A stretch of 64,000 bases of DNA from Piscicola geometra (lineage: Eukaryota; Annelida; Clitellata; Hirudinida; Piscicolidae). This document shows, piece after piece, positions 33,570-45,711 of the stretch. A program made the position numbers and the translations under genes. The notes beneath the pieces were generated by a model. That model did not search any database. It had not been told where the DNA came from and saw nothing but the letters and a program-made list of their open reading frames with translations. Location: assembly GCA_943735955.1 (NCBI GenBank), contig OX030963.1, forward strand, positions 3,956,658 through 4,020,657. Reading direction: 5' to 3'. The first letter of the stretch is position 1, and every line of letters starts with the position of its first letter.

Positions 33570-34909
33570 CAGACAGACAAAAGCACAGGCAGCAATACAT
33601 CGGAACAGACGGCACAGGCACAAGCGGGACAATGCCTCTTCTTCGTGCTGCGCCTCAGGAACCAGAGCAAGGAGTTGAACGATATCAAGTTTGAGTTCAT
33701 TCTTGGAGAGGGTGTGTGGGTGGGGGTGGAGGGGTGGTGGAAAGGTGGTTAAGTGTGGGCGTTGTTGGGAAGAAGGGGGGTGGGGTGGATGGGGTGTGAA
33801 TAGGTTGTGATGGGATATCATCATCATCATCATCATCATCACCTCGGCAGACACAGCGCAGAGCGTTGCCAAGGAGATGGTGGATGCTGAGCTAGTTGAC
33901 GGCAAAGACGTCATCGTTGGTGAGTGGCCACGTGGTGATGATGATGGTGATGATGATGATGATGATGGTGATGGTGATGATGATGATGCTGAATTCATAA
34001 AACGCTGCATTAGGGTTATAAGAATCACTTAAAATGTATAATAAATTTTATTTCTTTTTATAATAATAAAAATAAGGGTTTTTTTAAAATTATTATTATT
34101 GATATTATTCAGTGGCGGCAAACCTGCAAAAGATACTCGACTCACCTTGGTCTGTCATCCATCCATTCATCCATTCATCCGTCCATCCATCCATTCATCC
34201 GTCCATCCATCCATTCATCCGTCCATCCATTCATCCGTCCATCCATTCATCCGTCCATCCATCCATCTATCCATTCATCCGTCCATCTATCTATCCATCC
34301 ATACATCCATCCATCTATTCTTCCCCACAGAAACACACCACACAACCAACACACTTCATCATCATATCATCATCATCATTATCATCATATCATCATTATC
34401 TTCATATCATCTCCATTATATCATCATCATAATATCATCATCATCATATCATCATCATCATATCATCATCATCATATCATCATCATCATATCATCATCAT
34501 CATATCATCATCATCATATCATCATCATCATATCATCATCATCATATCATCATCATCATATCATCATCATCATATCATCATCATCATATCATCATCATCA
34601 TATCATCATCATCATATCATCATCATCATATCATCATCATCATATCATCATCATCATTATCATCATATCATTATCATCATCATCATCATATCATCATCAT
34701 CATCATCATATCATCATCATCATATCACCACCACCACCATCATCATCATATCATCATCATCATATCATCATCACCACCACCCTCCCCCCCACACAGAACT
34801 ACACATGCACACCTCACGAAGTCCAGACGACAAGACGCTGGTTGGCTTCGCGCAACTTTCGCTCATCGACCCTTCCGACCCTGAAGCCAATATTGAAGAC
34901 CAGGCCTGA
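33570..34909 (+). CDS. SPAK/OSR1-family (STK39/OXSR1/fray) CCT domain, partial gene
   Basis: Four exon pieces match the conserved C-terminal domain of SPAK/OSR1 kinases. Known family members use this domain to dock RFxV/I motifs in WNK kinases and cation-chloride cotransporters. Exon A is about 33570-33711 ([26 protein letters not shown]). Exon B is 33851-33919 ([20 protein letters not shown]). Exon C is 34113-34149 ([13 protein letters not shown]). Exon D is about 34804-34909 ([20 protein letters not shown], ending EDQA and TGA). A-B and B-C join in phase. C to D does not join in frame and about 20 residues expected between them are missing. That interval is filled by CATC and ATC repeats. 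No kinase-domain exons were seen upstream on the plus strand, so it is either the end of a gene with a very long intron or an orphan fragment. Confidence 0.82.
34150..34795. repeat. (CATC)n and (ATC)n arrays inside the CCT gene
   Basis: 34150-34320 is built from ccatccattcatccgt-type units and 34355-34790 from catatcatcatcat units. They sit exactly where a CCT exon is missing between 34149 and 34804. Confidence 0.95.
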
Positions 34910-35400
34910 GAGGCGCTTGGGAGGGGGGGGGGGGAGAGGGAGGGGGGATGGAAATGAGGGGGAGAGGGGGGTTGGGTGGGGGATGAGGGGGAGTGGAGTG
35001 GAGTTGGTTGAGGGGGAGAGGGGTGAAGTGAGTGTAAAGAGAATAGAGAGTGGGTTGCTTAAGAGGTGGAGAGGAGGCTTCCGGAAGTGGGTTGTAGGAA
35101 GAAGGGATAATGGGTTGAGTGGGTGGTGAGATGGGTGGGAGTGGGTGTAGAGACGGGGTTTTAGGAAGAAGGGAGAATGGGTTGAGTGGGTGTTGAGTGA
35201 GAGGATTAAAAAGGGTATCGAGTGACGAGGTTGGAGTGGGCTGAATAGAAGGGTAAAGGGCCAAAGAAAAATGAGAGGAGGGGTTGGAAAATAGTTTTCA
35301 AAAAAGTTTCGATGGGTAAATAGTATGTGGAAAGAGTGGATGTCTGCTGAATAGTGGATGGGGGGGGGGGGGTGAATGCTGGAGAAAGAGGCAACAATCA
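34910..35400. repeat. G-rich low-complexity tract
   Basis: The plus strand has many runs of Gs, including about 13 near 34922 and 14 near 35359, within gggttgagtgggtg-type units. It starts directly after the TGA of the CCT exon and may be 3' UTR. The proline-rich minus-strand frames are artefacts. Confidence 0.85.
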
Positions 35401-36560
35401 CACGGGAAGGCGGTTATATCCGAGGGCTTGCACCCCCACGTAAGCTCAAATCTGGATCTGCCCACGTCTGCCGGCCTCTTGTTCCTGAGACTGCGCCATT
35501 ATTTAAGAAATGCGACTCGAGCGGTAAATGCTGTGATGAGGTTGCATAGAGGCTTTCTTCGTGTAAATCGAGAATTATTCTATTCACAATTGTAATTCTG
35601 GCATTTATTTAAAAGAACGATTAAGAATGTACATTTTTCACTCTTATCTTCAAAGTTTGTAAAAGCTTTTTCGGAAATCATTATTCTGGTTGGGTATCGC
35701 TTCTGAGCACTGCCTTTGAGCCGCTATAAAGCGCCAGACCGCTTTCGAAAAACGCCCTCAAATCACAAGTTTCCGCCAATTTTAATCCTCCAAACTTCCC
35801 TTTATTATCTTCTTTCTCCTGATTTCTACCCACTCTGTTTCATCCTTTTCCTTCTCCCCATCTACCTCAAAATTCCCCCCTCCCCTTTAATCGACCCCTG
35901 TTCAAATACACCGAATTTTTGCGTTTCCAATCAACTTCTATCGATTATCAAATGATTAATCCATTTCAGCTTTTATATTTTATTTGATTTATTATTTCGT
36001 ATTTAATGTGTGTAATAGGTTATATTTATATAAAGGTCTTTTAAATAAATTGTTCATTAATCCCTCACATGGTTTTTGAAAATAATTTACGCTTCTTCCT
36101 TAACCTTTAGTCATGCATTTCTACTTTTTCTCATTAGCCGTTATACTAGTTTTTATTTAATATTATTTTTAAATATATTTGACTTATTTATGAAAATTTT
36201 TAATTAATTTTTTATTATTCATTTTAAATATTTCTCTATATTTTTAAAACGTTTTTCTAGTAAAGCCAATCCTTAGTTTTTAATTAAATGTTTTAAAAAT
36301 TAAACCTCGAAATATGATTTATATTTCAACATTTAAAACAATTAAAAGTTAATTATTTTTTATCATTCCAATTGTTTTAACTTCTCAAAATTACTCTCAT
36401 TGTAATTCTTTTAGTGTTTTCACATAATCAATACTAACATGATATTATTATTATTTTCATTACTTTATCAATTATATTCTTAAATACAGAAGTTGTCTTT
36501 AATATTCATTTTTGAAATAGTATTAGAGTTATTACTAGAATTATTTACCAATTAGTTGGA
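35401..36560. other. Possible 3' UTR / spacer, no gene recognised
   Basis: 35401-35570 is less AT-rich than its surroundings, and 35950-36560 is very AT-rich. I saw no conserved coding sequence or repeat array. Confidence 0.5.
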
Positions 36561-36569
36561 GATTTCAAG

Positions 36570-36790
36570 TGAAGTTGTACGGATGGAAATAATCTACAAA
36601 TCAATTTGGCAGAATAATTTACCTTCATAATGTTGAAATTAAAATGAAAGTTTGATTTGAAGCATGTGGTCAACAGAGCGGTCAATATAAAAAAATCAAA
36701 TAAATGTTTTCTAAAATAAACGAAGGTTACTTAAATATCTTGTAGTTGGAACGCATTTCTTGAGATCAGTATTCATAATTGAATTTGATG
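36570..36790. repeat. Segment duplicated at 10135-10330
   Basis: It is the partner of the segment described at 10135-10465, in the same orientation, downstream of copy G3. Confidence 0.8.
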
Positions 36791-36929
36791 AAAGAGCGCT
36801 ATAGTAATTTATTTATTTGATTGATTGATAATCGCAATAACTAGTTTAAATTCTCAATAATGCTTCCTAAAAGTAAAAAAATAAAAGCTAATGAACAAAA
36901 ATATTGGAATTGGAATTACAATTAAATTA

Positions 36930-37430
36930 TAAAAGAATATAATTATTTAATTAGAATACTATTAAAATGATTTAATTAGAATACTATAAAAATGATTTAA
37001 TTAGAATACTATTAAAATGATTTAATTAGAATACTATTGAAATGATTTTATTAGAATACTATTAAAATGATTTAATTAGAATACTATTAAAATGATTTAA
37101 TTAGAATATTATTAAAATGATTTAATTAGAACACTATTAAAATGATTTAATTAGAATACTATTAAAATGATTTAATTAGAATACTATTAAAATGATTTAA
37201 TTAGAATACTATTAAAATGATTTAATTAGAATACTATTAAAATGATTTAATTAGAATACTATTAAAATGATTTAATTAGAATACTATTAAAATAATTTAA
37301 TTAGAATACTATTATAATTGTTTCATTAGAATACTATTAAAATTATTTCATTAGAATACTATTAAAATTATTTCCTCAGAATACTATTAGAATTATTTCA
37401 TTAGAATACTATTAAAATTAGTTTTCCATC
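36930..37430. repeat. 25-bp minisatellite (gaatactattaaaatgattt), about 20 units
   Basis: A uniform array that ends about 110 bp before the G3 stop codon on the genomic axis. It is related to the 25-bp array at 8690-9020. Confidence 0.95.
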
Positions 37431-37538
37431 CGTTGTATAAATCATTTTAAAATTTAAATAATTTTTTTTAAAATAATTACTTAGTTAAACCAACTTCCAC
37501 CAAAAATATCTCCTAATTAGCATTTTCCTCTGTGATAT

Positions 37539-40500
37539 TCATTTTTCTGGATGTGAACAAAGAGGTATTCTGAAATATTTCTCATGTGGTGGGACATGAA
37601 GAAGGACTGTAGTTGCAGTGGTAGTTGTAGCTGTAGTTGTAGTTAGAGCTGTGGTTGTATTTGAAACTGTGGTTGTAGTTGAAACTGTGGTTGTAGTTGG
37701 AGCTGTGGTTGTAGTTGGAGCAGTGATTGTAGTTGAAACAGTAGCTGTAGTTGGAGCTGTGGTTGTAGTTGAAACTGTGGTTGTAGTTGGAGCTGTGGTT
37801 GTAGTTGGAGCAGTGATTGTAGTTGAAACAGTAGCTGTAGTTAGAGCTGTGGTTGTAGTTGAAACTGTGGTTGTAGTTGGAACTGTGGTTGTAGTTGGAG
37901 CTTCGGTTGTAGTTGAAACTGTAGTTGTAGTTGGAGCAGCGGCTGTGTTTTGAGGAATGGTCTGATACTCTGTTCTACTTAGAAACTTTGCGACAGCGAC
38001 AGCCACAACGACAGTGATGATCAAAAAAAAGATTGTAATGACGAACAGAAAAACTGAAAATTCAATAAAATATATGAAACATAAAAATACAAGTTTGTAA
38101 GTGCTATTGTAAAAAGGATGAATTGCGAACAGTGATAAAATATTGAAAAACAAACCGAGTCCATGTGATGGTTGATACAGGAACCTGTCAGCCAGTAGAA
38201 TGCAACGGTCAGATTCTCTCAGCGCACAGTCAGCCAAGCACTCATAATTGCCAAACTTTTCGATTTGGTTCTCTCTCAAAACGGCGCTGTTGAACTCGGT
38301 TTTGACAGTGCCGTCTTGGTGGAGCCACTTGTATGAGCAGGCGATGCCCTCACTGACGTGCGCTTGGCATGTGATGGTTTTTTTGTTGTAAAAAGTCATC
38401 GGGTGCAGGAAGTAGGAGGTCAGGAGGTCGTATGAGGTGTTCAATGCGTCTGTAATGGTTTAAGCATTTTAATTACTATTAAAGGAAACCCTTTAGCAAA
38501 TAATAACAGTAACTTCAACAAGTCTTTAAAAATTATAAACTTTTTCGTTGTTTTTCGAAGATTTTGATAAGAAAAGATTAATAATATATAAGTTTTAGAA
38601 AATGTAAAGACTTTCTATAAATATTTGAAAATGCTTACCGAATTTTCGAAAGATAAGTGATAAGAAGCAGTAATAATTCTGGTATAATAATGTTGGCATT
38701 CATCCATCTCGTGAGATGATGATAGCGCTCTGATGTGTTCTTTGACGACAGCTTCTAGAGTGGCTCAGCAGACCGATCCTGGATCGACAGTCTCTGCTGC
38801 AGCGGCTGCAGGTGAAGTCGGATGGAGGATCGAGAGCATGATTCTGCTGCCTCATTTTTCTTCTTTGCCTTCGGGATTCCAGATGTTGCCTGCATTCTTC
38901 CTCGCCCTTTTTGATGCCTTTGTGGACTGTCTGGCGCCAGCCCCTTCGGTCATCGGCTAGCTCTTCCCATCTGCCAGGGTCGTTACCCGAAAGTTTGAGG
39001 TCGCGTTTGCAGACGTCTTTGAAGCGTAGTTGCGGGCGACCAACTGGACGTTGTCCTGTAGCCAGCTCGCCATAGAGGATGTCCTTGGGTATGCGACCTT
39101 CTTCCATTCGACGCACGTGACCCAGCCAGCGTAGACGTCTTTGGCATAGAAGGAGGTGTATGCTGAGTGAGTTGGCTTGATTGAGTACTGCTGTGTTGGT
39201 GACTTTATCTTGCCATGTTATGCCAAGGATGCGTCGGAGACAGCGAAGATGAAAGCTTTCGAGACGATCTTCTTGCCTGGCATAGGTGGTCCAGGTTTCG
39301 CTGCCATACAACAGAGTGCTGAGAACGCATGCCTGGTACACTTTGAGCTTGGTGTTTCGTGTCAGTTGGTTGTTGGTCTATACACGTTTGCTCAATCTGG
39401 CCATGACGCTGGCTGCTTTGGCGAGCCTCTTATTAATCTCAATGTCGAGGGATAGGCTGCTAGTAATGACGGAACCCAAGTATGTGAACTTGTCAGTGGC
39501 CTCCAGCACCTGATTGTCGATTGTGATTGAGGGTGGAACAGGGATGTCTTGACCCATGATGTTGTTTTTTTTATACTGATGGTCAGACCGAATTCCCTGC
39601 AAGCCTGAGCAAAGCGATTCATCAGCTGCTGAAGGTGTTCTTCCGTGTGTGACACCAGGGCCGCATCATCAGCGAACAGCATGTCTCTGATGAGGACAGT
39701 GCGAATTTTCGTCTTTGCTCTTAGACGTGCCATGTTCAGCAGTTTCCCGTCACTTCTGGTGTATAAATGGACACCTTCGGCAGACTCTTTAAATGCAAAG
39801 TTCAACAGCATCGAGAAGATGCCGAATAATGTAGGCGCTAGGACACAACCCTGTTTGACCCCACTCTTGATTATGAAGGATTCTGAGGTCTCCCTATCGT
39901 AGCTGACCACACCTTGCGTGTTTTCGTGATAAGAAGTTGTGATGTTGAGCAGCCGAGGTGGACAGCCGATCTTCTTGAGTAGCCGAAATAGGCCGTTCCT
40001 GCTTACAAGGTCGAATGCCTTAGTTAGGTCGATGAAGGCGATATACAACGGCATCCGCTGCTTTCTGCACTTTTCCTGGAGCTTTTTGCGAAAGCTTTAC
40101 CCACGACGCTAAGCAGTGAGATGCCCCTGTTGCAGTTGTTGTTGTTGTTGTATTTCGTTGTGTTGTTCAGCAGTCTGGGGAGGATAGTCTCGTCCAGCTG
40201 CGCTGCCCTGCCAGGCTCTTGAGTCAGTTCTCTTGTGTTCTCACCCAGCCCGTGTTCCAGGGCTGGGCAGTCTGTCCAGAGATGAGTTTGTTGTCTCCTG
40301 GGCTGTCTGGCAGAGTCTGCCCTGGCAGGGTGGCCGAAAGTACCCACATTTGAGGCGCAAACGCCCCCCACCGCACCGCGTGGAGGTTGTGGGTATGCGG
40401 TAGTGTGGGTATGCGGTAGTTGTTGCAGTCGCTGCGGTCGCCCTTGTTCTTATTCAGGGTGAAAATCTTGGCATTGCGCATGTCCTGTGGAACTCTACCT

Positions 40501-43500
40501 TCTCTCCAACATAGGCAAAAGAGCTTGTGAAGTGATTCTAGTCGAGACGGTTTACCACATTTGATTATTTCTGGTGGGATGCCATCGTCTCCTGGTGCTT
40601 TTCCACTCTTTAAGGCATCAATAGCTTTGCTGAGTTCGTCCATGGTCGGCTCGACATCCAGCTCTTCCAAGACTGGCAAGTCTTCAATAGCGTCCAGTGC
40701 TATCTGAGTCACAGAGTTTTCTTTGGAATAAAGTTCCAGATAGTGTTCGACCCACCTTGCCATTTGCTTGTCTTTGTCTGTGATGGTCTCTCCTGATTTG
40801 GACTTTAAGGGTGCAGTCTTCTTTGCTGACTTGCCTGTTGCTTTTTTGATGCCTTCATACATGCTCCTTACGTTGCCAGCGTCTGACGCTTGTTGGATGC
40901 TATTCGCCAGTTGAAGCCAATAGTCATTTGCGCAGCGTCGAGCCGTCTGCTGGGCTTTTCTTTGAGCAGCTTTCAACTCTTCGAAGGTGGACTGACTCGG
41001 ATCGCATTTGTATTAAATCAATGCCTTTCTCTTGGCGTCAATAACAGGCTTAAGATCTGCCGCATTCGCTTCGAACCAATCGGTGTTCTTGTGTTCCTTT
41101 TTACCATACGTGAGTAAAGCAGTTTTGAAGATGGTATTCCGGAGCAAGTTCCATCTGACTTCCGCATTAGGCTCTTGGTCGCAGTGTTGCAGCTCCCCCA
41201 GCCGATCTATGAACTCCTGGTTCTTGGCCTGATGGGTGGTCTGATAGGTGTTGATTTTCGGCTGGCATTTCTTCTTGGAAAGGTGGAGCCTCTTGGGGCG
41301 CAACTTTATCTTTGACGCGATCAGAGAGTGGTCTGTATCGCAATCGGCACTATGGTAAGCTCTGGTGCTGCGGACGTTGTTCAACGAGTTGTGCCTGGTG
41401 ATGATCAAGTCCAGTTGATGCCAATGATTTGACCTTGGATGTCTCCAGGACACTTTGTGACATGCTTTGCTCTGGAAGTATGTGTTTGTTACGCACAGGT
41501 TGTGGTAGCAGCAGAATTCGAGTAGTCTCTGGCCGTTTTCGTTCATTTTTCCGATGCCATGGTGACCCAGCACATCTGGCCATGAGTCGTGGTCAGAGCC
41601 AACACGGGCGTTAAAATCTCCCAGAAGGTAGAGGTGTTCGGAGGCAGGGATTGTGGCAACAACGCTGCTTAGTTGTTCGTAGAATTAATCTTTAGTCTCG
41701 ACGCTGGCCTGCATGGTTGGTGCATAGATGCACAGAAGATTAACAGTGCCAGATGCTGTGAGAAGGCGTAGAGTGAGGATTCTCTCTGTGCCGTGGGAAG
41801 GAGGTTCGGACATGCAAAGCAGGGTGTTCTTGATGGCAAAACCAACTCCGTGTTCCCTGGTCTCCTCTTCTCCTTTCCCCTGCCAAAAGAACGTGTAGTG
41901 TTCCTCCCTCGAAGATCCAGACTCTGGAAGACGCGTTTCCTGTAGGGCTGCAACATCAACGTTTAGTCTGTGCAGCTCATGATCAATGACTGCAGTCTTG
42001 CGAAGGTCTTCAATCTCACGAAGGTCATCACTCAGTCCAGTGCGCATAGTACGTACGTTCCAGCTTGCGATACGGAGAGCTGGAATCTCCATCTTTTTGT
42101 ATTTGTAGTTGTTTGGTGCGTGAAGATAACGGCCTGCTTGTTGAGCTGTGCTCTAAGCTCCAGGCACCCACTGAAGCAGGCAGGCCGTGACGGGTAACAC
42201 CTTATTGACCGGGGGCTGCCTGGCTTAGGACGGGCGGTAGTTACCAGTGGGACTGCGAGGGTCCCTCCCACCATTGAAGACAACCCGTGGCGTCCAGCTC
42301 TACGCCAATTGAGCAAGGACTTATAACCCGTAAACTGCTGTCTTCTTGTTTGTGCTTTCGCCGTAAAGCGAGACTGGAGTGAACATCTCCAGGGCGCTAG
42401 CCTGGGCAAAGCGTGTGGAGGTCTTGTGCTGCCCAAACAACAGGACCCCCCTCTCGGCTTCGTCGACTAGATCCAAGGGGGTGCAAGCACCACGCTTAGA
42501 GCCGACTTGGCTGCAGGAGTTGCCGGAAGGACATCATAGATGACGATCCACCGCCTTAGGGACTCCGACTCCTGATTTTTCCTCAGGGTTGACTCCCAAA
42601 GCCTTTTCCATGAATGGATAGCCTGCAAGGCAGCAGCGGTTGGTAGTCAGAGTTTTCCTTCTCCTAGATGGGTTGCCTTCCCGGGCTGACGAACCCCATC
42701 TGCCCGAAGCGACTGGTTTTAAGGCGCTAGTGACCCGCCTTCGCCCCTTACCTGTCAGTAGAAGCAGTTCCGCCGCGAGCAGGCCAGGAGTTGGACTTAG
42801 TTGTCAGAGGCGGTACAGAGACGCACGCCGTAAAGGAGCACTTTATAGGCAGTGGGAGCTTATCCCCACTGCCACCCCTTGGCTATGACAACCTTGGAAC
42901 CAATAATAATAGCGACGTAAAATATACTATTCGAAAAACTAACTAGGATTATTATCACGTATGGCCAAAACTTTGAGACCGAGTTTTAAAGAAGAATTTT
43001 CAAAGTCATGAATTAATCTATTTTTATAAATATGGATAACAAAAAATATAAATTGGGATTTATCAAAGGTGCCACTCACACAGCATCTTCAACGCAGGCA
43101 AGGTCTCAGAGCACTTCAGATCGCTTCCTTCCACATAACACTCAAACTTTGCATTTTTCTTCTTCACTGGAATGTTGTTATTATACAGTTCCCATACTAT
43201 TTTGTCTGACCGATCGTCTATAATCTTGCTTTTGTGCATTCCAGAATCACTCACCACCTCTCCACTGTGGTCTGTAACCCTCCATTTTACTGATGGCGTG
43301 AAACCATCGCGGCGCGCATGCGTGAGTGTGCACTTTCCACTCATTTTGCTCTGTTCGACTTCGGGACAGTTAGTCTCGCCAATCATGGCTTTTGGTGCAT
43401 TAATGTCACATTTCAGTTCTGTGAATAGATTTTTAGTGTTAAGAAAAATAAATAAGTAAATTATAAATTACTCAACTCACCACCAGTTATAAGATAATAC

Positions 43501-43887
43501 TTTTTAATTCTTGAATCACCATCTTTATTTATCATCAATTGAAAAATGAGTGGAGTTTCTTTTGACATGTATTCAATCTTGAAGAAGCATTTAGTACCAT
43601 CACATGAGTAATCATAACCAGGAGCGCATTCATCGCCTTGAAACGATTTCAAGATTGTTCCTGAATAACCAATAGTTTTACGGTATCTATGATATGTTAT
43701 CCATATTTATCTATGAATTTTAATACCAAATAGTTATCATTTTATGAGTTTTAAAAGATTTAATATCATAATTTTTAGCGGATACCTGTTATGCCTTCAG
43801 TTGTCCACTCGTCTAATTCACCTATCTCCTTATCATACTCAAATATGACAGGGTTTCTGTATTTCACAAGCAAAACTTCATCTTTTT
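37539..43887 (-). CDS. Ig-like type I membrane receptor, copy G3 (signal exon not found)
   Basis: Exons are D1a 43786-43887, D1b 43481-43660, D2 43080-43418, D3 38156-38449 and TM/tail 37539-38053, all with phase 1 introns and open. With a 61-bp signal exon like that of G2 the product would be 496 aa. No such exon was found in 43.9-54 kb. D1a has three extra codons (GIT) from a shifted donor. D1b differs from G2 at clustered sites, including loss of the NGT sequon. The TM (FLFVITIFFLIITVVVAVAV) is followed by KFLSRTEYQTIPQN and then about 110 residues of TTTTVSTTTTAP-type repeats. This is unusual for a predicted cytoplasmic tail. The D2-D3 intron holds a 4.2-kb RTE-like insertion. The final codons use a different frame from the G1 tail, where ISEEDAN corresponds to out-of-frame ITEENAN here. 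Confidence 0.82.
37618..37945 (-). repeat. Coding repeat: Thr-rich tail of G3
   Basis: Units of about 30-36 bp built on gtagttggagctgtggttgt encode alternating TTTTVS, TTTTAP and TTATVSTTITAP blocks. The matching position in G2 (about 23900-23960) has a short version and G1 has none. Confidence 0.93.
38690..42902 (-). mobile_element. RTE-like LINE, near full length, decayed, in G3 intron
   Basis: Boundaries come from comparison with the empty site in G1 (tataatagcgacg near 15335). In minus-strand order, an APE endonuclease starts at 42092 (RIASWNVRTMRTGL, AALQETRLPE, YLLGDFNARVGSDHDSW, DTDHSLIASK). Reverse transcriptase follows at 40976-39392 (KAPGDDGIPPEIIKCGKP, FIDLTKAFDLVSR, GVKQGCVLAPTLF, MLFADDAALVSHTEE). 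The C-terminus is at 39341-38700 (RRLRWLGHVRRMEEGRIP) with a final C2H2-like finger (FTCSRCSRDC, LLSHSRSC). It resembles the LINE family often mis-annotated as craniofacial development protein 2-like. Stops and frameshifts near 41690, 41010 and 40090, plus a nested insertion at 40140-40425, make it inactive. Confidence 0.9.
40140..40425. mobile_element. GC-rich insertion nested in the RTE-like LINE
   Basis: About 285 bp interrupt the reverse transcriptase reading between DCNNYR and GISLLSVVGKAF. The insertion is far more GC-rich than its surroundings, has a tandem tgtgggtatgcggtag at one end and a ttgttgttgttg run at the other. It is probably a SINE or MITE, and I do not recognise the family. 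Confidence 0.7.
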
Positions 43888-44270
43888 CTGAAATTTTAAA
43901 ATATTTATTTTCATAACTTGTTAAAAAAATGATTTTCTCAAAATTTTAAAATATTTATTTTCATAAATTTGTGAAATATATTTGATCAATTATGTTAATC
44001 TAAGATAAAATAAATCTAACGTTGTAACGAATTTGTAATTTGTAAAATTAAAATTAAGCTATAGATCATTTTGAGCTTTTTTATTTTAACAGAATGTAAA
44101 CTAATCTCTCAATTTCAACTAATTTCTCAATTTCAAGTTTTATATAAGTTTTATATTTTCTAAAACCAAAGGAATATGATGTAAGCATATATGTGATCCA
44201 TCCATAGATAAATATCTTTAAACAATGCACGTGAGCTACATCAAATGCATATTCAACAACATACCCCACT
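43888..44270. other. Upstream flank/intron of G3, AT-rich
   Basis: This matches the sequence upstream of D1a in G2 (25718-25965). It breaks away near 44195, before any signal exon. No coding sequence was seen. Confidence 0.6.
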
Positions 44271-44610
44271 ACCACGGGCGTACGGATCCCCCCACTTTTT
44301 TGTAATGAAGCCTTAATGTGGAACCCCCCCCCCACTTTTTTCACACAAAAATTTCAAAATCTTGTTTTGACACAAGCAAAATCGTCAACCATGGCATAAA
44401 ACAGAATGTTTATATAGTAATACATTGTGATTTGTGTAGTTATAGTGATAACTGTCTAAAAACCAAACTATTCTTTGCCTACTTAAGTATTCGTATCAAA
44501 ACAGAAGTTTAAAAATGTTTGTTTAAGTGGGTAGAAGACCCCTCTAGGATCGTCCATGCTAGGTAGGACCCCCCTCCCAAGATTTTCTGCAGACCACTGC
44601 CCCTGGTTCT
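44271..44610. mobile_element. Short DNA-transposon-like repeat
   Basis: It begins accacgggcgtacggatccc and ends gaccactgcccctggt, a loose inverted pair. The interior matches 1-215. No transposase is present. Confidence 0.4.
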
Positions 44611-45711
44611 TGTTGTGAGGTTGGGTGTTTAGAGAAATCTGAAAGATTATGAAGAAGATAAATGGCGAGCATTATTATAGTGGCGTATAACCCGAACGAG
44701 TTTCCAAGCCACTTAGGCTGCAATGCAATGCAGTCTGGCTGCCTTTTCTATTTTATAACCACTACACTACAGAGAAAATGCTTTAATTACAGTAATAAAA
44801 CGATATAAGTTAATTGGTGCTATAAATTTTATTATTCAAGCGTGGTTAAACTTTAAAATGTTATAAATTTAATCACATAAGTATGGGGACTTTGTGTAAA
44901 TTTTGATAAGATGTGGGCGTGTTTATTTACTAAAATCAGATGGTGTATTTACGACAGAATAAAAATAACAATAACTAAAAGCAGCCATATTAGTTTTATT
45001 ATTTTGGCAACTATTTGATGCGAGATATATCGTAAAATGAACAATAATTATGGCTTATTTACTTTTAGAGAATTATTATAATCTAAATAAAGAAGATAGA
45101 AACAATAAAAGTGGAAAAAAATGTCCATCGATATGATTTATTGCTCAAACTTGCAGCATATCCTTTGCAGCTTTAACAAATTCAACTCAGCAATGTCAAA
45201 TATTTTCACATCATAAAAATCATTAGCAAACGTCATTCAAAAAATAAATTTTAATGACTTTATTAAACTCAAAATTTTAGAAAGGAAAAGTTACAAATAT
45301 TGTCAAATTGTTTAATGAAAAAGTGTTGCCATAATATTGGTCAGAGAACTAGAAGTCATCAGCATGTTTTACTAATAATATGGGCGAAAATGTCTAATAA
45401 TTATAGGGTATTTTATTTTGCCTATAAGCAGTTAGAATATTTATTCTTGAATAATCCTGACATGTTTTTATCAATGTCAGCTACTATGATACAAAATGAG
45501 TAGTTGAATTGAATTGATAATGTGTTTGAAAAAAGGATAAAACAGTGTCATGATGTTAAAAAAGTGAATGTTAGTGGGCAAGTAACTTCCAAACCCAACA
45601 TGAGTAACATGTTTTTGCATTGCAACCTCCATGAAATATTTCTTTTTACCATACAGCTATTTATAGAGCTGAGCGTGACGTCACTTTGAAACTTTTTTAT
45701 AAGTTTTGTAT
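44611..45711. other. AT-rich spacer, no gene recognised
   Basis: A short block (gagcattattatagtggcgta near 44668) recurs at 32800-32820. Otherwise no conserved reading, RNA or array was seen. Confidence 0.5.

Noticed and set aside
34863..35401. Proline-rich minus-strand frames
   Set aside because: They are antisense readings of a G-rich low-complexity tract after the CCT exon.
37618..37953. Valine-rich plus-strand frame
   Set aside because: It is the antisense of the Thr-rich tail of G3.
42432..42890. Host exons in the GC-rich stretch upstream of the endonuclease
   Set aside because: It lies inside the LINE boundaries set by the empty site and is best explained as its 5' region.
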